Shown: positions 1-8,931, numbered from the stretch's first letter. The stretch: DNA of 42,760 bases from Pseudomonadales bacterium (GCA_022822135.1 JAJECH010000010.1:1-42760); one strand, 5' to 3'. Numbers and translations: made by a program. Notes: generated by a model from the sequence alone, not told the origin.

Positions 1-1
1 C

Positions 2-421
2 GTTGAGGACTTGCAGGTAACGAACATGACGAAGTCGGCGCAGGGCACCAGGGAGCATCCAGGAACGCAGGTCAAGGCGAAGTCGGGACTCAACAAAGCC
101 ATCCTTGATCAGGGTTGGGGTGAGTTTCGACGGCAGTTGGAGTACAAGCTGGCGTGGAAAGGTGGGCATCTGATCGCGGTGCCCCCTCAAAACACCAGCC
201 GTACGTGTCCGTGCTGCGGTCATATCGCCAAAGAAAACCGTCAGACCCAAGAACAGTTTAAATGTGTGAGCTGCGGTTATGAGGCCAATGCCGACGTGGT
301 CGGCGCGATTAATGTGTTAAGGGCAGGGCATGCCCGGTTCGCCTGTGAAGTGAATGGCAATGGCCATCAGCAGCAGGAACCCACAGAGGCGACTCAAATG
401 ATGGCTCCATGCCATGCTTGA
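2..421 (+). CDS. tnpB: TnpB (IS200/IS605 OrfB) RNA-guided nuclease, C-terminal part
   Basis: The gene is cut by the window start: the frame is open from base 2 and begins inside the RuvC-II motif (VEDL, with the catalytic Glu). About 139 residues remain. They contain the four-cysteine zinc finger (CPCCG and CVSCGYE, about residues 67-90) and the RuvC-III region ADVVGAIN with its Asp. TnpB proteins are RNA-guided nucleases of IS200/IS605 transposons that cut at transposon donor or target sites. The tail after the zinc finger is Gln/Glu/His-rich and not conserved in the family. No TnpA gene is visible on this side. The element's right-end hairpin follows directly. The family call is firm; whether the protein is intact cannot be seen. 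Confidence 0.93.
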   Translation, partial: VEDLQVTNMTKSAQGTREHPGTQVKAKSGLNKAILDQGWGEFRRQLEYKLAWKGGHLIAVPPQNTSRTCPCCGHIAKENRQTQEQFKCVSCGYEANADVVGAINVLRAGHARFACEVNGNGHQQQEPTEATQMMAPCHA

Positions 422-464
422 GCGCGGTATGAATCCTCTCTCTTTAGGGAGAGGAGGATGTCAA
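422..464 (+). mobile_element. IS200/IS605-type right end with hairpin, TCAA cleavage site
   Basis: A hairpin follows the tnpB stop codon (CCTCTC at 435-440 pairs with GAGAGG at 449-454; ATCCTC at 433-438 can alternatively pair with GAGGAT at 454-459). It is followed by GATGTCAA ending at 464. Right ends of this superfamily carry a subterminal hairpin and are cut after a short sequence, TCAA in IS608. The same segment normally forms the 3' part of the TnpB guide RNA (omega/reRNA), with the guide read from the flanking DNA beginning at 465. The boundary is inferred from this pattern. Confidence 0.65.
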
Positions 465-1218
465 CTCTCTCGGACACGATCGCGCACGAGTTTGGGCACA
501 ATCTCAGCTTGCGTCACGCGCCTTGCGTTGTTCTTGGGGTACTGACAGTTCCTACCCATACGCCGACGGTACGCTTGGTTCATGGGGATATGACTTTCGC
601 TTTGGCGGATCATTGGTGCGTCCGTCGACACCGGACCTCATGTCGTACTGTCGACCAAGGTGGATTAGTGACTATCACTTCTCAAATGCGCTTCGCTTCC
701 GCTTATTCGTAGAAGAAGATTTCGAACGAGAAGTTGCTGCCGCTAGACCTTCACTGCTTGTATGGGGTAGTCAGAATTCGGATGACGAGATCGTGTTGAA
801 CCCTTCCTTCCTCGTTCATGCACCACCAGCACTTCCGGAGTCGCATGGGGAATTCGAGATCCGTGGTCGCAGGGAGAGTGGAGATGAGTTGTTTTCTCTC
901 AGCTTTGACATGCAGGAAGTCGCTGATGGCGAGGGAAACCGCAGTTTCGTGTTCGTGGTTCCCATTCAATCAGACTGGCAACGTGACTTGAACGTTGTGA
1001 CGCTGCAAGGACCCAAGGGTGCACAGGCAGTTGATCTAGACAATGCGGATTCAATGTCCTTGGTTCGAAATCCAATAACTCAGCAGATTCGAGGCATACA
1101 CAGCATTCCGCGTGAAGATGCTGCAGCACGTATCCGAACGATCGACGAAGCATCTCAACGGGGATTTGAGGTCTTGTTCAATCGAGGTTCGCCGGAAGCC
1201 GCCGTTTGGTCGCCCTAA
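465..1218 (+). pseudogene. Metzincin-type zinc metalloprotease, 5' end lost to the IS and frameshifted
   Basis: Directly behind the IS end, frame 2 encodes a zinc site HEFGHNLSLRH (HExxHxxxxxH; the metzincin Gly is replaced by Ser). After HAPC, near 526, coding continues in another frame up to 1218. That part carries SYPYADGTLGSWGYDFR and then DLMSYC, a good match to the Met-turn that follows the zinc site in metzincins. A one-base loss or two-base gain between about 524 and 540 explains the break. The pro-region and front of the catalytic domain are missing and may lie beyond the IS. The remaining about 180 residues resemble a beta-rich C-terminal domain of exported proteases. The gene is probably dead; a sequencing error could explain the frameshift but not the missing 5' end. 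Confidence 0.75.
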
Positions 1219-1372
1219 CGATTGGTCTAGTAGAAATCTGGTCGGTGGAAGTGGCAAATTCCGACGGCGCGATTGTTTCATGGATGTACCGAACCCTGAT
1301 CTCGCTCAGTTCACCTAAAACGTAAGTGGTTCGATTCGATAATTCCCCAGTACGTTTGGGGGACAGCTTCTA

Positions 1373-2428
1373 ATGAAGACACTTCGAGGTCCAGCGATTT
1401 TTCTCGCGCAATTCATGGCAGACGAGGATCCATTCGACAATATTGAATCGATGGCGAATTGGGCTAGCAATCTTGGTTTTAAGGGAATCCAGGTGCCGAT
1501 TGGTAATCCGAGTTTCATTGATGTTGCGAAAGCCGCCGAGAGCAAGGATTACTGCGATGAGCTACGAGGGAAGGTTGCAGAGCATGGCGTTGAAATTACG
1601 GAGCTATCGACACACTTAGAAGGTCAGCTTGTTGCGGTACACCCGGTGTATGACGAGCTCTTTGATGGTTTTGCACCTGAATCGATGCGAAAGAACCCGA
1701 AGGCAAGAACGGAGTGGGCAATCAATCAGGTCAAGCTTGCGGCTAAGGCGAGCCAAAACCTTGGATTGACTGCGCATGTCACGTTCTCGGGTGCATTTCT
1801 CTGGCCGATGGTATATCCGTGGCCACAGCGCCCGTCAGGACTGGTCGACGCGGGGTTTGCGGAAATTGCCAAGCGCTGGCGCCCAATATTGGACGTCTTC
1901 GAAGAGTGCGGGGTCGATTGTTGTTACGAAATTCACCCGGGTGAAGATCTTCATGATGGCATCACATTTGAGCGCTTCTTGGCTGAAGTCGACAATCATC
2001 CGCGCGCAAACATTCTGTACGATCCGAGTCACTTTGTGCTGCAGCAGCTCGACTATTTAGCGTTCATTGACATCTATCACGAACGCATAAAGATGTTCCA
2101 TGTGAAGGATGCTGAATTCAACGCGACTGGGAAGCAAGGGGTCTATGGCGGTTATCAAGATTGGGTTGACCGAGCAGGGCGATTTAGGTCGCTAGGCGAT
2201 GGGCAGGTCGACTTCAAATCTGTTTTCTCGAAATTCGCGGCGTATGACTTCGATGGTTGGGCGGTACTCGAGTGGGAGTGCTGTTTGAAGCACCAGGAAG
2301 ACGGTGCCCGAGAAGGCGCAGAGTTCATTAACGAACACATCATCCGCGTAACGGAGAAGGCGTTCGATGACTTCGCAGCTTCAGGTACAGACGAGGACGC
2401 GAATCGTCGAGTACTAGGACTCGGTTAA
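1373..2428 (+). CDS. Sugar phosphate isomerase/epimerase (xylose isomerase-like TIM barrel)
   Basis: A 351-residue cytosolic protein of the AP-endonuclease-2/xylose-isomerase-like TIM-barrel family. Likely divalent-metal ligands are E186 (YEIHPGE), D217 (ILYDPSH), H243 (MFHVKDAE) and E300 (VLEWE), in the order expected for the family. Members interconvert ketoses, inositol derivatives or keto sugars, and many belong to sugar-catabolic clusters. No sugar dehydrogenase or transporter lies beside this one, so the substrate cannot be assigned. The start is an ATG at 1373. The next gene, cyoE, begins 31 bases after the stop and may be cotranscribed, though the two functions are unrelated. The length is slightly above the usual 270-320, with an acidic C-terminal extension. 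Confidence 0.87.
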   Translation: MKTLRGPAIFLAQFMADEDPFDNIESMANWASNLGFKGIQVPIGNPSFIDVAKAAESKDYCDELRGKVAEHGVEITELSTHLEGQLVAVHPVYDELFDGFAPESMRKNPKARTEWAINQVKLAAKASQNLGLTAHVTFSGAFLWPMVYPWPQRPSGLVDAGFAEIAKRWRPILDVFEECGVDCCYEIHPGEDLHDGITFERFLAEVDNHPRANILYDPSHFVLQQLDYLAFIDIYHERIKMFHVKDAEFNATGKQGVYGGYQDWVDRAGRFRSLGDGQVDFKSVFSKFAAYDFDGWAVLEWECCLKHQEDGAREGAEFINEHIIRVTEKAFDDFAASGTDEDANRRVLGLG

Positions 2429-2459
2429 GTCGCACATTCATATCTAATCTAAATCTCTC

Positions 2460-3359
2460 ATGACAGACCTGGTCGTAGGTAGTTCACGCCTACACGATTT
2501 CGTATCCATGACGAAACCGCGCGTCATTTTGTTGATGCTCGTGTGCGCGCTGGTAGGCATGTTGCTCGCGACACCCCCGTTACCACCGATGTCATTGATC
2601 TTCTTCGGGATTCTTGGCATCGCGCTTGTCGCGGGTTCAGCCGCGGTTGTAAATCATGTTGCAGACGCGCAGATCGATCGCACGATGGCGCGTACCGATG
2701 CGCGTCCGATCGCGACCGGTCGAGTTCGTACAGCAGAAGGGCTTGTGTTCGCTGCCGTACTTGGTGTCGCCGGGCTCTTGATTTTGTTTTTTCTGGTCAA
2801 TCCGTTGTCCGCGTGGTTGAACATTGCGTCGTGGATTGGCTACGCCGTCGTGTACACGATGTATCTCAAATACGCGACGGCACAGAACATCGTTTTGGGT
2901 GGTTTGTTTGGGGCAGCGCCACCGCTCTTAGGCTGGACGGCGGTAACGAATTCGATTTCACTGGATGCGATCTTGCTGGTCTTGATCATCTTCGTGTGGA
3001 CGCCACCTCACTTCTGGGCATTGGCGCTTGATCGTAGGGAGGAATACGCAAAAGCCCGTGTACCGATGCTTCCGAATACGCGCGGCGTTGATCACACAAC
3101 GAGGCAGATTGTTTGGTATACGCTGGCACTTGTAATTACGAGTGTGCTGCCAAGCCTGATCGCGTCGAGCGGTTTGACGTATCTATGCTGCGCTGCAGTG
3201 TTAGGAGGTGCATTTCTTGCGTACGTGATTGCGTTGAGAAGGCGACCTGATTCAACGTTACCGCGACGTACGTTTAGATTCTCGATCCTCTATCTAAATC
3301 TTCTGTTTTGTGCGGTCCTTTTGGACCACTATATCCGTGTACTTGGTCTACTGACGTAA
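2460..3359 (+). CDS. cyoE: Protoheme IX farnesyltransferase (heme O synthase)
   Basis: An integral membrane UbiA-family prenyltransferase of 299 residues that transfers a farnesyl group from farnesyl diphosphate to heme B, giving heme O for cytochrome oxidases. Both Asp-rich signatures are present: NHVADAQIDRTMARTDARP (NxxxDxxxD, Mg-diphosphate binding) and the second loop DRREEYAKARVPMLP typical of CyoE/CtaB. Multiple hydrophobic segments fit the usual nine-helix topology. The length matches the family. The terminal oxidase genes that usually lie upstream are not present; a sugar isomerase gene occupies that place. It converges on proS with only 65 bases between, where I see no strong terminator. 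Confidence 0.96.
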   Translation: MTDLVVGSSRLHDFVSMTKPRVILLMLVCALVGMLLATPPLPPMSLIFFGILGIALVAGSAAVVNHVADAQIDRTMARTDARPIATGRVRTAEGLVFAAVLGVAGLLILFFLVNPLSAWLNIASWIGYAVVYTMYLKYATAQNIVLGGLFGAAPPLLGWTAVTNSISLDAILLVLIIFVWTPPHFWALALDRREEYAKARVPMLPNTRGVDHTTRQIVWYTLALVITSVLPSLIASSGLTYLCCAAVLGGAFLAYVIALRRRPDSTLPRRTFRFSILYLNLLFCAVLLDHYIRVLGLLT

Positions 3360-3424
3360 TTAGTTAGTTCAATTGGAATCGAATCGAGCGACAATTCGAA
3401 CGTATTGCGTGTAACGCGAATCTT

Positions 3425-5116
3425 CTAGCTGCCGAGCAGACGACTGATCACCGCGTCTGGTTGAATATCTACTGAATCGCCTCGTTTTTCTTGAAACTCA
3501 ACGGTGCCTTGCTTAAGGCCACGGTCACCAATCGTTACGCGGTACGGCATGCCGATCAGTTCTGCGTCGTTGAACTTAACGCCTGGTCGTTCATCTCTGT
3601 CATCCCAAAATACTTCAATACCAGCTTGTTGGCATTCACTGTAGAGGTCTGTCGCTGCCTTCTCGACGGCGGTTGAGCGCTGTTGGTTGATGGTGACTAA
3701 GTGCAGGATTGCCGGTGCAACGCTCTCCGGCCACAGAATTCCCTTTTCATCGTGACACTGTTCGACGACAGCGGCGACAAGCCGAGAAACCCCCAATCCA
3801 TAACAGCCCATCGTCGGGTACAGATCATCGCCGTCGTTAGTCTGAACAGATACGTTCATCGCTTCAGTGTACTTTCTACCGAGCTTGAATATGTGACCAA
3901 CTTCAATTCCCCGAGCAAATGCGAGCGGACCACTACCGTCTGGTGCTTGGTCGCCGGGTTCCACGTTCCTGAGATCCTCAACTCTTCCCTGAGGTGCATC
4001 GCGTCCCCAGTTCACGCCTGTCAAGTGGAATCCATTTTCATTCGCGCCGCATACGAAGTCTGAAAGTACGTCAGCGCTCCGATCAACGACACAAGGAATG
4101 GTCAAACCAACCGGCCCAATGGATCCTGGATCAACCTTCAGCGATTCACTAATCTCGTCGTCTGTTGCGAATTGAAGCGGTGCGACGATACCTTCAAGGT
4201 GCGCGGCTTTGATCTCATTGAGTTGGTGATCGCCGCGAAGGATCAGCGCGACCAACGAATCGGTGCCGTGCACGATCAATGTCTTTACACATTGGGTCGC
4301 TGGCGTATTTAGTAGCTCACTAACCGCATCGATCGTCTTGGCATTGGGTGTTTCGACTCGTGTCATCGATTCAGCAGGCTCCGGACGCTCCCCGACACGA
4401 AGCGCTTCAGCGCGTTCAACGTTAGCACCGTAGCTACTGTTCGGCGAGTACGCAATCAGGTCTTCTCCGGATTCCGCTAAAACGTGAAATTCCTCACTAT
4501 CGCTTCCGCCCATCATTCCAGAATCTGCTTGTACCGAGCGATAACTCAACCCAATCCTGTCCAAGATCGCAGCGTAAGCGTCGTGCATCGCGCGATATGT
4601 TTCGTCAAGTGATGATTCGTCCAAATGGAACGAGTAGCCATCTTTCATGATGAATTCACGCGCACGCATCAACCCAAAGCGAGGGCGGATTTCGTCACGA
4701 AATTTGGTATTGATCTGGTAGACGTTTAGCGGTAACTCGCGATAGCTTTCTGTCGTTTGTCGTAGAACGTCAGTCACGACTTCTTCATGTGTCGGGCTGA
4801 AGCAATAGTTCCGATCATGTCGATCGATGATGCGCAGAAGTTCAGGTCCCATCGTGTCCCATCGACCGCTTTCTTCCCAGATTTCTGCCGGTTGCACAAC
4901 CGGCATGAGTACTTCTTGGGCTCCGGCGCGATTGAGTTCCTCACGCACGATTCTCTCGACGTTCTGTACGACGCGGAGACCGAGCGGCAACCAAGTGAAA
5001 AGCCCCGAACCGAGCTGACGAATGTAGCCGGCGCGTAAAAGCAGCTTGTGGGAGATTACATCTGCATTTGCGGGATCATCGCGCAACGTCGGCACGAGTA
5101 CTTGCGAGGCAAGCAC
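3425..5116 (-). CDS. proS: Prolyl-tRNA synthetase, bacterial type with INS editing domain
   Basis: Class II aminoacyl-tRNA synthetase of 563 residues that charges tRNA-Pro with proline in the cytosol. The N-terminal half carries class II core motifs (for example SPTHEEVVTDVLR and FRDEIRPRFGLMRAREFIMKDGYS). A central insertion of about 180 residues (about 225-405) is the INS/YbaK-like domain that hydrolyses Ala-tRNA-Pro. Motif 3 (YGLGVSRLVAAVVEQ) and an anticodon-binding domain follow. The length is the normal 560-575. The start is GTG at 5116, giving MLASQVLVPTL, which aligns with the usual MRTSQ.. start. It reads away from the HU gene and is probably monocistronic. Confidence 0.97.
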   Translation of the reverse strand: MLASQVLVPTLRDDPANADVISHKLLLRAGYIRQLGSGLFTWLPLGLRVVQNVERIVREELNRAGAQEVLMPVVQPAEIWEESGRWDTMGPELLRIIDRHDRNYCFSPTHEEVVTDVLRQTTESYRELPLNVYQINTKFRDEIRPRFGLMRAREFIMKDGYSFHLDESSLDETYRAMHDAYAAILDRIGLSYRSVQADSGMMGGSDSEEFHVLAESGEDLIAYSPNSSYGANVERAEALRVGERPEPAESMTRVETPNAKTIDAVSELLNTPATQCVKTLIVHGTDSLVALILRGDHQLNEIKAAHLEGIVAPLQFATDDEISESLKVDPGSIGPVGLTIPCVVDRSADVLSDFVCGANENGFHLTGVNWGRDAPQGRVEDLRNVEPGDQAPDGSGPLAFARGIEVGHIFKLGRKYTEAMNVSVQTNDGDDLYPTMGCYGLGVSRLVAAVVEQCHDEKGILWPESVAPAILHLVTINQQRSTAVEKAATDLYSECQQAGIEVFWDDRDERPGVKFNDAELIGMPYRVTIGDRGLKQGTVEFQEKRGDSVDIQPDAVISRLLGS

Positions 5117-5223
5117 GGCTATTTATCGAGATTTAGAAAAGTGTGAAGGATTTGAACCAGCCATTCGGACGTCGCTTATGCGTACACGTCTTCTAATATG
5201 ACCAAATTGCAGCTATTGTGAGT

Positions 5224-5255
5224 ACACCGCCGGGCAAGGAGTCCCCCGGCGGTGT
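5224..5255 (-). terminator. Strong hairpin behind the HU gene
   Basis: A perfect 11-bp stem (5224-5234 with 5245-5255, arm ACACCGCCGGG) and a 10-base loop lie 10 bases past the HU stop codon. No T-run follows on either strand, so it is a hairpin of terminator or 3'-end-stabilising type rather than a textbook intrinsic terminator. The proS promoter should lie just beyond it, between 5117 and 5223. Confidence 0.6.
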
Positions 5256-5265
5256 TCTGCATTCG

Positions 5266-5709
5266 TTAGCTGCTTACCATATTTTTGAGTTTGGTGAGTT
5301 TCTTGACCTTCACCGAATTTTGAGCAGGTTTGGCTGGAATCTCAATAGGCTCATTCGTTTTCAGATTGCGACCGACGCGCTTCTTGGTTGCTTTCCTACG
5401 ATACCGTTCGAACTTAACCAAGCTGCCATCCTGAAATACGCCAATGCTCCGAGGCTTTAAGGCTCGCTCGATAATCTCTTCGCGTTTCTCAAGAACCTTA
5501 CGGACCTGGTCTTTCGGTACTTCGGTCTCACCCGAAATCAGATTGATCACGTCGTTCTTACGGAGTTTTGTCCGAATGACAGGACCGATCTTCTTTACCG
5601 GTGCGGCTTTCTTCGCTTTCGCTCTCGCTCGGGTCGTGGTCGACTTTTTGGGAGCCCTCCTCGAAGCTGTTTTTTTCGCAGGTGCTTTTGCGCGTGACCT
5701 AGCTGCCAT
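5266..5709 (-). CDS. HU/IHF-family DNA-binding protein with basic N-terminal tail
   Basis: A 147-residue nucleoid protein. Residues about 45-147 match the HU/IHF fold: helical N-terminal part (TKLRKNDVINLISGET, then VRKVLEKREEIIERAL), beta arm (VGRNLKTNEPIEIPAKP, equivalent to GRNPQTGE.IKIPA) and C-terminal helix. The first about 44 residues are almost entirely Ala, Lys, Arg, Ser and Thr with AKK/ARAKAKK repeats, like a histone H1 tail, which ordinary HU (about 90 residues) lacks. Such tails probably add non-specific DNA binding. The start ATG has TTTAGG a few bases upstream. It is transcribed alone, divergently from the fmdB-aspS operon. The family is certain; the role of the tail is inference. 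Confidence 0.9.
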   Translation of the reverse strand: MAARSRAKAPAKKTASRRAPKKSTTTRARAKAKKAAPVKKIGPVIRTKLRKNDVINLISGETEVPKDQVRKVLEKREEIIERALKPRSIGVFQDGSLVKFERYRRKATKKRVGRNLKTNEPIEIPAKPAQNSVKVKKLTKLKNMVSS

Positions 5710-6032
5710 TTACCTAAACCTTACTGAAAAGTAGAACTGCTCAGACTAACGCGATCTGTTAGCCCGTGCCTATCGTGATTTTACGAATAGATTAGTTCCA
5801 TCGGATCACGTCGAATGTTTCATTAGGTCACATTGAAGATTCAAATGCAGAAGACAGTCCGTATCGATTCGCTGAAGTGAGATCGCAATCGGTTTCCGTC
5901 GCGATACGGATGTACTTTTGCAACGTTAGGTCACCCATTTCGGATTTAAGGTTGGGAGCCGGAGATTCAAGACAAACGGCGGTTCGTTTGTAGAATTTCG
6001 CGCCATTCCCTTCTACGTGTACGGAGCAATCT
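5710..6032. other. Divergent promoter region between HU and fmdB genes
   Basis: There is no coding sequence in these 323 bases. The region must hold the promoters of the HU gene (leftward) and of the fmdB-aspS-yebC-ruv cluster (rightward), but I see no convincing -35/-10 pair to assign. It contains a 9-bp perfect inverted repeat listed separately. Confidence 0.6.
5858..5910. repeat. 9-bp inverted repeat in the HU/fmdB divergent promoter region
   Basis: TCCGTATCG at 5858-5866 is matched by CGATACGGA at 5902-5910, separated by 35 bases. It could be a two-site operator or the stem of a leader structure; chance occurrence is possible. Confidence 0.35.
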
Positions 6033-6380
6033 GTGCCGATTTACGAATATCAGTGCCAAGCATGTGGTCACGAATTCGAAACAATGCAGAAGATGAGCGA
6101 TCCCAAGCTCACGGACTGCCCAAAGTGCGAAACAGCATCCTTAGTTAAGAAGATCTCCGCTGTCGCATTCCGATTAAAGGGTTCTGGCTGGTACGAGACG
6201 GACTTCAAGTCCGGTCAAAAGCGCCAGCTACATGAAGATTCAAGCAACGGCGAATCTAAGTCAGGAGCCAGTGGCGACGGTGATTCCAAGGGGAAAGAAT
6301 CGGCTTCAGAAAAATCTGAATCGAAATCCTCTAATTCGTCCAGTTCGACATCATCTTCCGAAACCGCGACCTCGGCGTAG
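6033..6380 (+). CDS. FmdB-family zinc ribbon protein
   Basis: A 115-residue protein. The first about 55 residues are the FmdB/CxxC_CxxC_SSSS domain: MPIYEYQCQACGHEFE, then CPKCE, two CxxC pairs forming a zinc ribbon, then VKKISAVAFRLKGSGWYETDFK. The remaining about 50 residues are a low-complexity Ser/Lys/Glu tail, as in many family members. The start is GTG at 6033, with GGAG seven bases upstream. The biochemical role is not established; the name comes from a formamidase regulator. Lying just upstream of aspS is a frequent arrangement in proteobacteria and supports a common transcript. Confidence 0.9.
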   Translation: MPIYEYQCQACGHEFETMQKMSDPKLTDCPKCETASLVKKISAVAFRLKGSGWYETDFKSGQKRQLHEDSSNGESKSGASGDGDSKGKESASEKSESKSSNSSSSTSSSETATSA

Positions 6381-6391
6381 GTAGCGTTCCG

Positions 6392-6414
6392 TCGCACCGA
6401 ACTTCAAGGTGCGA
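6392..6414 (+). other. Weak hairpin between fmdB and aspS
   Basis: TCGCACC (6392-6398) pairs with GGTGCGA (6408-6414) across a 9-base loop, followed by the pyrimidine-rich TTCTCT. It could attenuate or process the transcript ahead of aspS; no experiment-like evidence is visible. Confidence 0.3.
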
Positions 6415-6437
6415 TTCTCTATCACAATCCTAAATTA

Positions 6438-8189
6438 ATGCGAACACACTATTGCGGAGTCCTTAGGAAGGACCATATCGATCAACGCGTCGAGCTTTGC
6501 GGCTGGGTGCATCGTCGTCGCGACCATGGTGGGGTGATCTTTCTGGATCTTCGGGACCATAAAGGTCTTGTCCAGGTTGTGTTCAATCCGGACACGGCGG
6601 CTGCCTTTGAGACGGCTGACGCCCTTCGGAGCGAGTACGTCGTGCAACTCCAGGGACGTGTCCGTGAGCGTCTTGACGGTGCTACCAATCCAGAATTGGC
6701 GACGGGAGAGATTGAGGTACTTGGTGACTCGATCACGATTCTGAATCGTTCACGCACGATTCCTTTCCCGCTAAACGAATACTCGCAACCAGGTGAGGAC
6801 ATTCGATTACGTTATCGGTACGTCGATTTACGACGACCGGAGATGCAAACCAAGTTGAGATTACGGAGCACCGTTTCTTCGTACATCCGCCGATTTCTCG
6901 AAGAGGAAGATTTCGTTGACGTCGAAACGCCGACTCTAACGAAATCCACGCCAGAAGGCGCTCGTGATTTCCTAGTACCAAGTCGTACGCAACAAGGGCG
7001 ATTCTTCGCGTTGCCGCAATCTCCGCAGCTGTTCAAACAGATGTTGATGATGGCTGGCGTTGATCGGTATTACCAAATCGCTCGATGCTATCGAGACGAG
7101 GACCTCCGTCATGATCGACAGCCAGAGTTTACGCAGGTTGACATCGAGGCGTCGTTTGTTGAACCCGCTGATGTGATGTCGATTACCGAGCGTATGTTGG
7201 TAGGGTTGTTTCGCGAAACCCTTGGGGTTGAGCTGGGGCAATTTCCTGTCTTAACTTACGCAGAAGCCCTAGATCGATTCGGTTCAGACAAACCGGATTT
7301 ACGTAATCCACTCGAACTGATCAATGTCGACGAGATAGTGAAAGAATGCGACTTCGCGGTGTTCAAGAATCCGGCGAACGATCCGGAAGGACGGGTAGCG
7401 GCGATCAATGTACCGGGTGCGGTTGAGGCGTTGTCGCGTAAACAACTGGACGACTTGGTCGACTTCGTTCAAGACCAAGGAGCCAAGGGGCTCGCGTACG
7501 TCAAAGTCAACGACCTTGATCGTGGAATGGACGGTCTCCAATCACCGATTTTGAAGTTTCTAGATGCTGACACGATCTTCCAAATTCTTAGTCAGGTTGG
7601 TGCAAAGCAAGGCGACATCGTGTTTTTCGGAGCAGATCGAAACGACGTCGTAAATCGCTCGCTCGGCTTATTCCGAAACCACGTGGCAGACCTGGTAGGA
7701 ATTAACCTAGAAGGTTTTAAAGCGTGTTGGGTCGTTGACTGGCCAATGTTTGAGACGGACGATCAAGAACTTTCGCCGGCTCACCATCCGTTCACGCAAC
7801 CTGCATGTGAACCATCCGAACTACGTGAAAACCCGCGCGAGCAACTGGCACACGCGTACGATATAGTGTTAAATGGATATGAACTGGGTGGAGGCTCGAT
7901 TCGTATTCATGACCCGGAGATGCAAAGTGCGGTCTTTGACGTGCTCAACATGGGACAGGAAGCGATTGTCAAATTTGGCTTTCTCATGGAAGCGCTGGAA
8001 CTCGGGTGTCCGCCCCACGGCGGTATCGCATTGGGACTTGATCGTCTAATCATGCTCATGAGTGGTACCGATTCGATCCGAGATGTCATTGCGTTTCCCA
8101 AGACCCAAACTGCGACGTGTCTCCTTACCAACGCGCCGAACGAGGTTGATCGACATCAACTTCGTGAACTAGGACTGCAGACAAGGTAG
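6438..8189 (+). CDS. aspS: Aspartyl-tRNA synthetase, probably non-discriminating
   Basis: Class IIb synthetase of 583 residues with the bacterial domain order: N-terminal OB anticodon-binding domain, catalytic core ([20 protein letters not shown] is motif 2), GAD insertion (about 290-410), then motif 3 ([20 protein letters not shown]). It charges tRNA-Asp. In the OB domain the motif is RRRDHGGV, with His at residue 30. Discriminating enzymes such as that of E. coli have Leu here (RRRDLG), whereas the non-discriminating enzyme of Pseudomonas aeruginosa has His. This suggests it also makes Asp-tRNA-Asn for the GatCAB pathway. The start ATG has no clear Shine-Dalgarno sequence and follows fmdB by 57 bases. 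The family is certain; the specificity is inference. Confidence 0.97.
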   Translation: MRTHYCGVLRKDHIDQRVELCGWVHRRRDHGGVIFLDLRDHKGLVQVVFNPDTAAAFETADALRSEYVVQLQGRVRERLDGATNPELATGEIEVLGDSITILNRSRTIPFPLNEYSQPGEDIRLRYRYVDLRRPEMQTKLRLRSTVSSYIRRFLEEEDFVDVETPTLTKSTPEGARDFLVPSRTQQGRFFALPQSPQLFKQMLMMAGVDRYYQIARCYRDEDLRHDRQPEFTQVDIEASFVEPADVMSITERMLVGLFRETLGVELGQFPVLTYAEALDRFGSDKPDLRNPLELINVDEIVKECDFAVFKNPANDPEGRVAAINVPGAVEALSRKQLDDLVDFVQDQGAKGLAYVKVNDLDRGMDGLQSPILKFLDADTIFQILSQVGAKQGDIVFFGADRNDVVNRSLGLFRNHVADLVGINLEGFKACWVVDWPMFETDDQELSPAHHPFTQPACEPSELRENPREQLAHAYDIVLNGYELGGGSIRIHDPEMQSAVFDVLNMGQEAIVKFGFLMEALELGCPPHGGIALGLDRLIMLMSGTDSIRDVIAFPKTQTATCLLTNAPNEVDRHQLRELGLQTR

Positions 8190-8194
8190 GCACG

Positions 8195-8929
8195 GTGGCT
8201 GGTCACTCAAAGTGGGCGAACATCAAGCACCGCAAGGCTCGACAGGACGCCAAACGTGCGAAGATCTGGACCAAGCTGATTCGCGAGCTGACGGTCGCCG
8301 CACGCTTGGGCGGCGGATCCCCTGAAGATAACCCTCGCTTACGTGCTGCTGTCGATGGTGCACTAGGCGCGAATATGCCGCGCGACACGATCGATCGTGC
8401 AATTGCTCGTGGCGCAGGGGATGGTGAAGAAGGTCACTTAGACGAAGTTACATACGAAGGTTATGGCCCCGGCGGCGTCGCGTTTCTCGTTGAAGTCATG
8501 ACAGACAACAGAAATCGAACCGTTGCGGAAGTACGGCACGCTTTCAGCAAATACAACGGTAATCTGGGTACGGACGGCTCTGTGGCATACATGTTTGAGA
8601 GGCGCGGAGTCTTGCAGTTCGAACCTGGGACAGACGAAGACTCTGTAATGGAGGTCGCGCTTGATGCGGGCGCGGATGACATCGAAACAGAAGACGATGG
8701 CAGCGTTACCGTGCTAACCTCATTCGAGCAGTTTGGTTCGGTTCTCGATACGTTCAGGGCGAACGAAATGGAACCGCACCATAGCGAGGTCGCAATGGTT
8801 CCGGACAATTCGGTGACTTGCGATGGTGAGCTCACGGAAAAAACGCATAACTTGATGGAAGCGTTGGAGGATCTTGACGACGTTCAAAACGTTTACACAA
8901 ACGGAACGTTCGTCATAGACGACAGCTAG
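8195..8929 (+). CDS. yebC: YebC/PmpR-family protein
   Basis: A 244-residue full-length member of the YebC/TACO1 family. The start [23 protein letters not shown] is diagnostic, followed by the acidic central and C-terminal domains. Family members are described as transcriptional regulators (PmpR) and, more recently, as translation factors that relieve ribosome stalling. It starts at GTG 8195, five bases after the aspS stop, and ends two bases before ruvC, so it belongs to the same operon; yebC-ruvC linkage is classic in gammaproteobacteria. Confidence 0.97.
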   Translation: MAGHSKWANIKHRKARQDAKRAKIWTKLIRELTVAARLGGGSPEDNPRLRAAVDGALGANMPRDTIDRAIARGAGDGEEGHLDEVTYEGYGPGGVAFLVEVMTDNRNRTVAEVRHAFSKYNGNLGTDGSVAYMFERRGVLQFEPGTDEDSVMEVALDAGADDIETEDDGSVTVLTSFEQFGSVLDTFRANEMEPHHSEVAMVPDNSVTCDGELTEKTHNLMEALEDLDDVQNVYTNGTFVIDDS

Positions 8930-8931
8930 AC

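Noticed and set aside
2543-3031. 162-codon Arg/Cys-rich frame inside cyoE
   Set aside because: Out-of-frame shadow of cyoE, with Cys/Arg/Ser bias typical of shifted reading.
3360-3424. Small hairpin between cyoE and proS (GCGT/ACGC)
   Set aside because: A stem of about six pairs with a wobble and no T-run is too weak to call a terminator.
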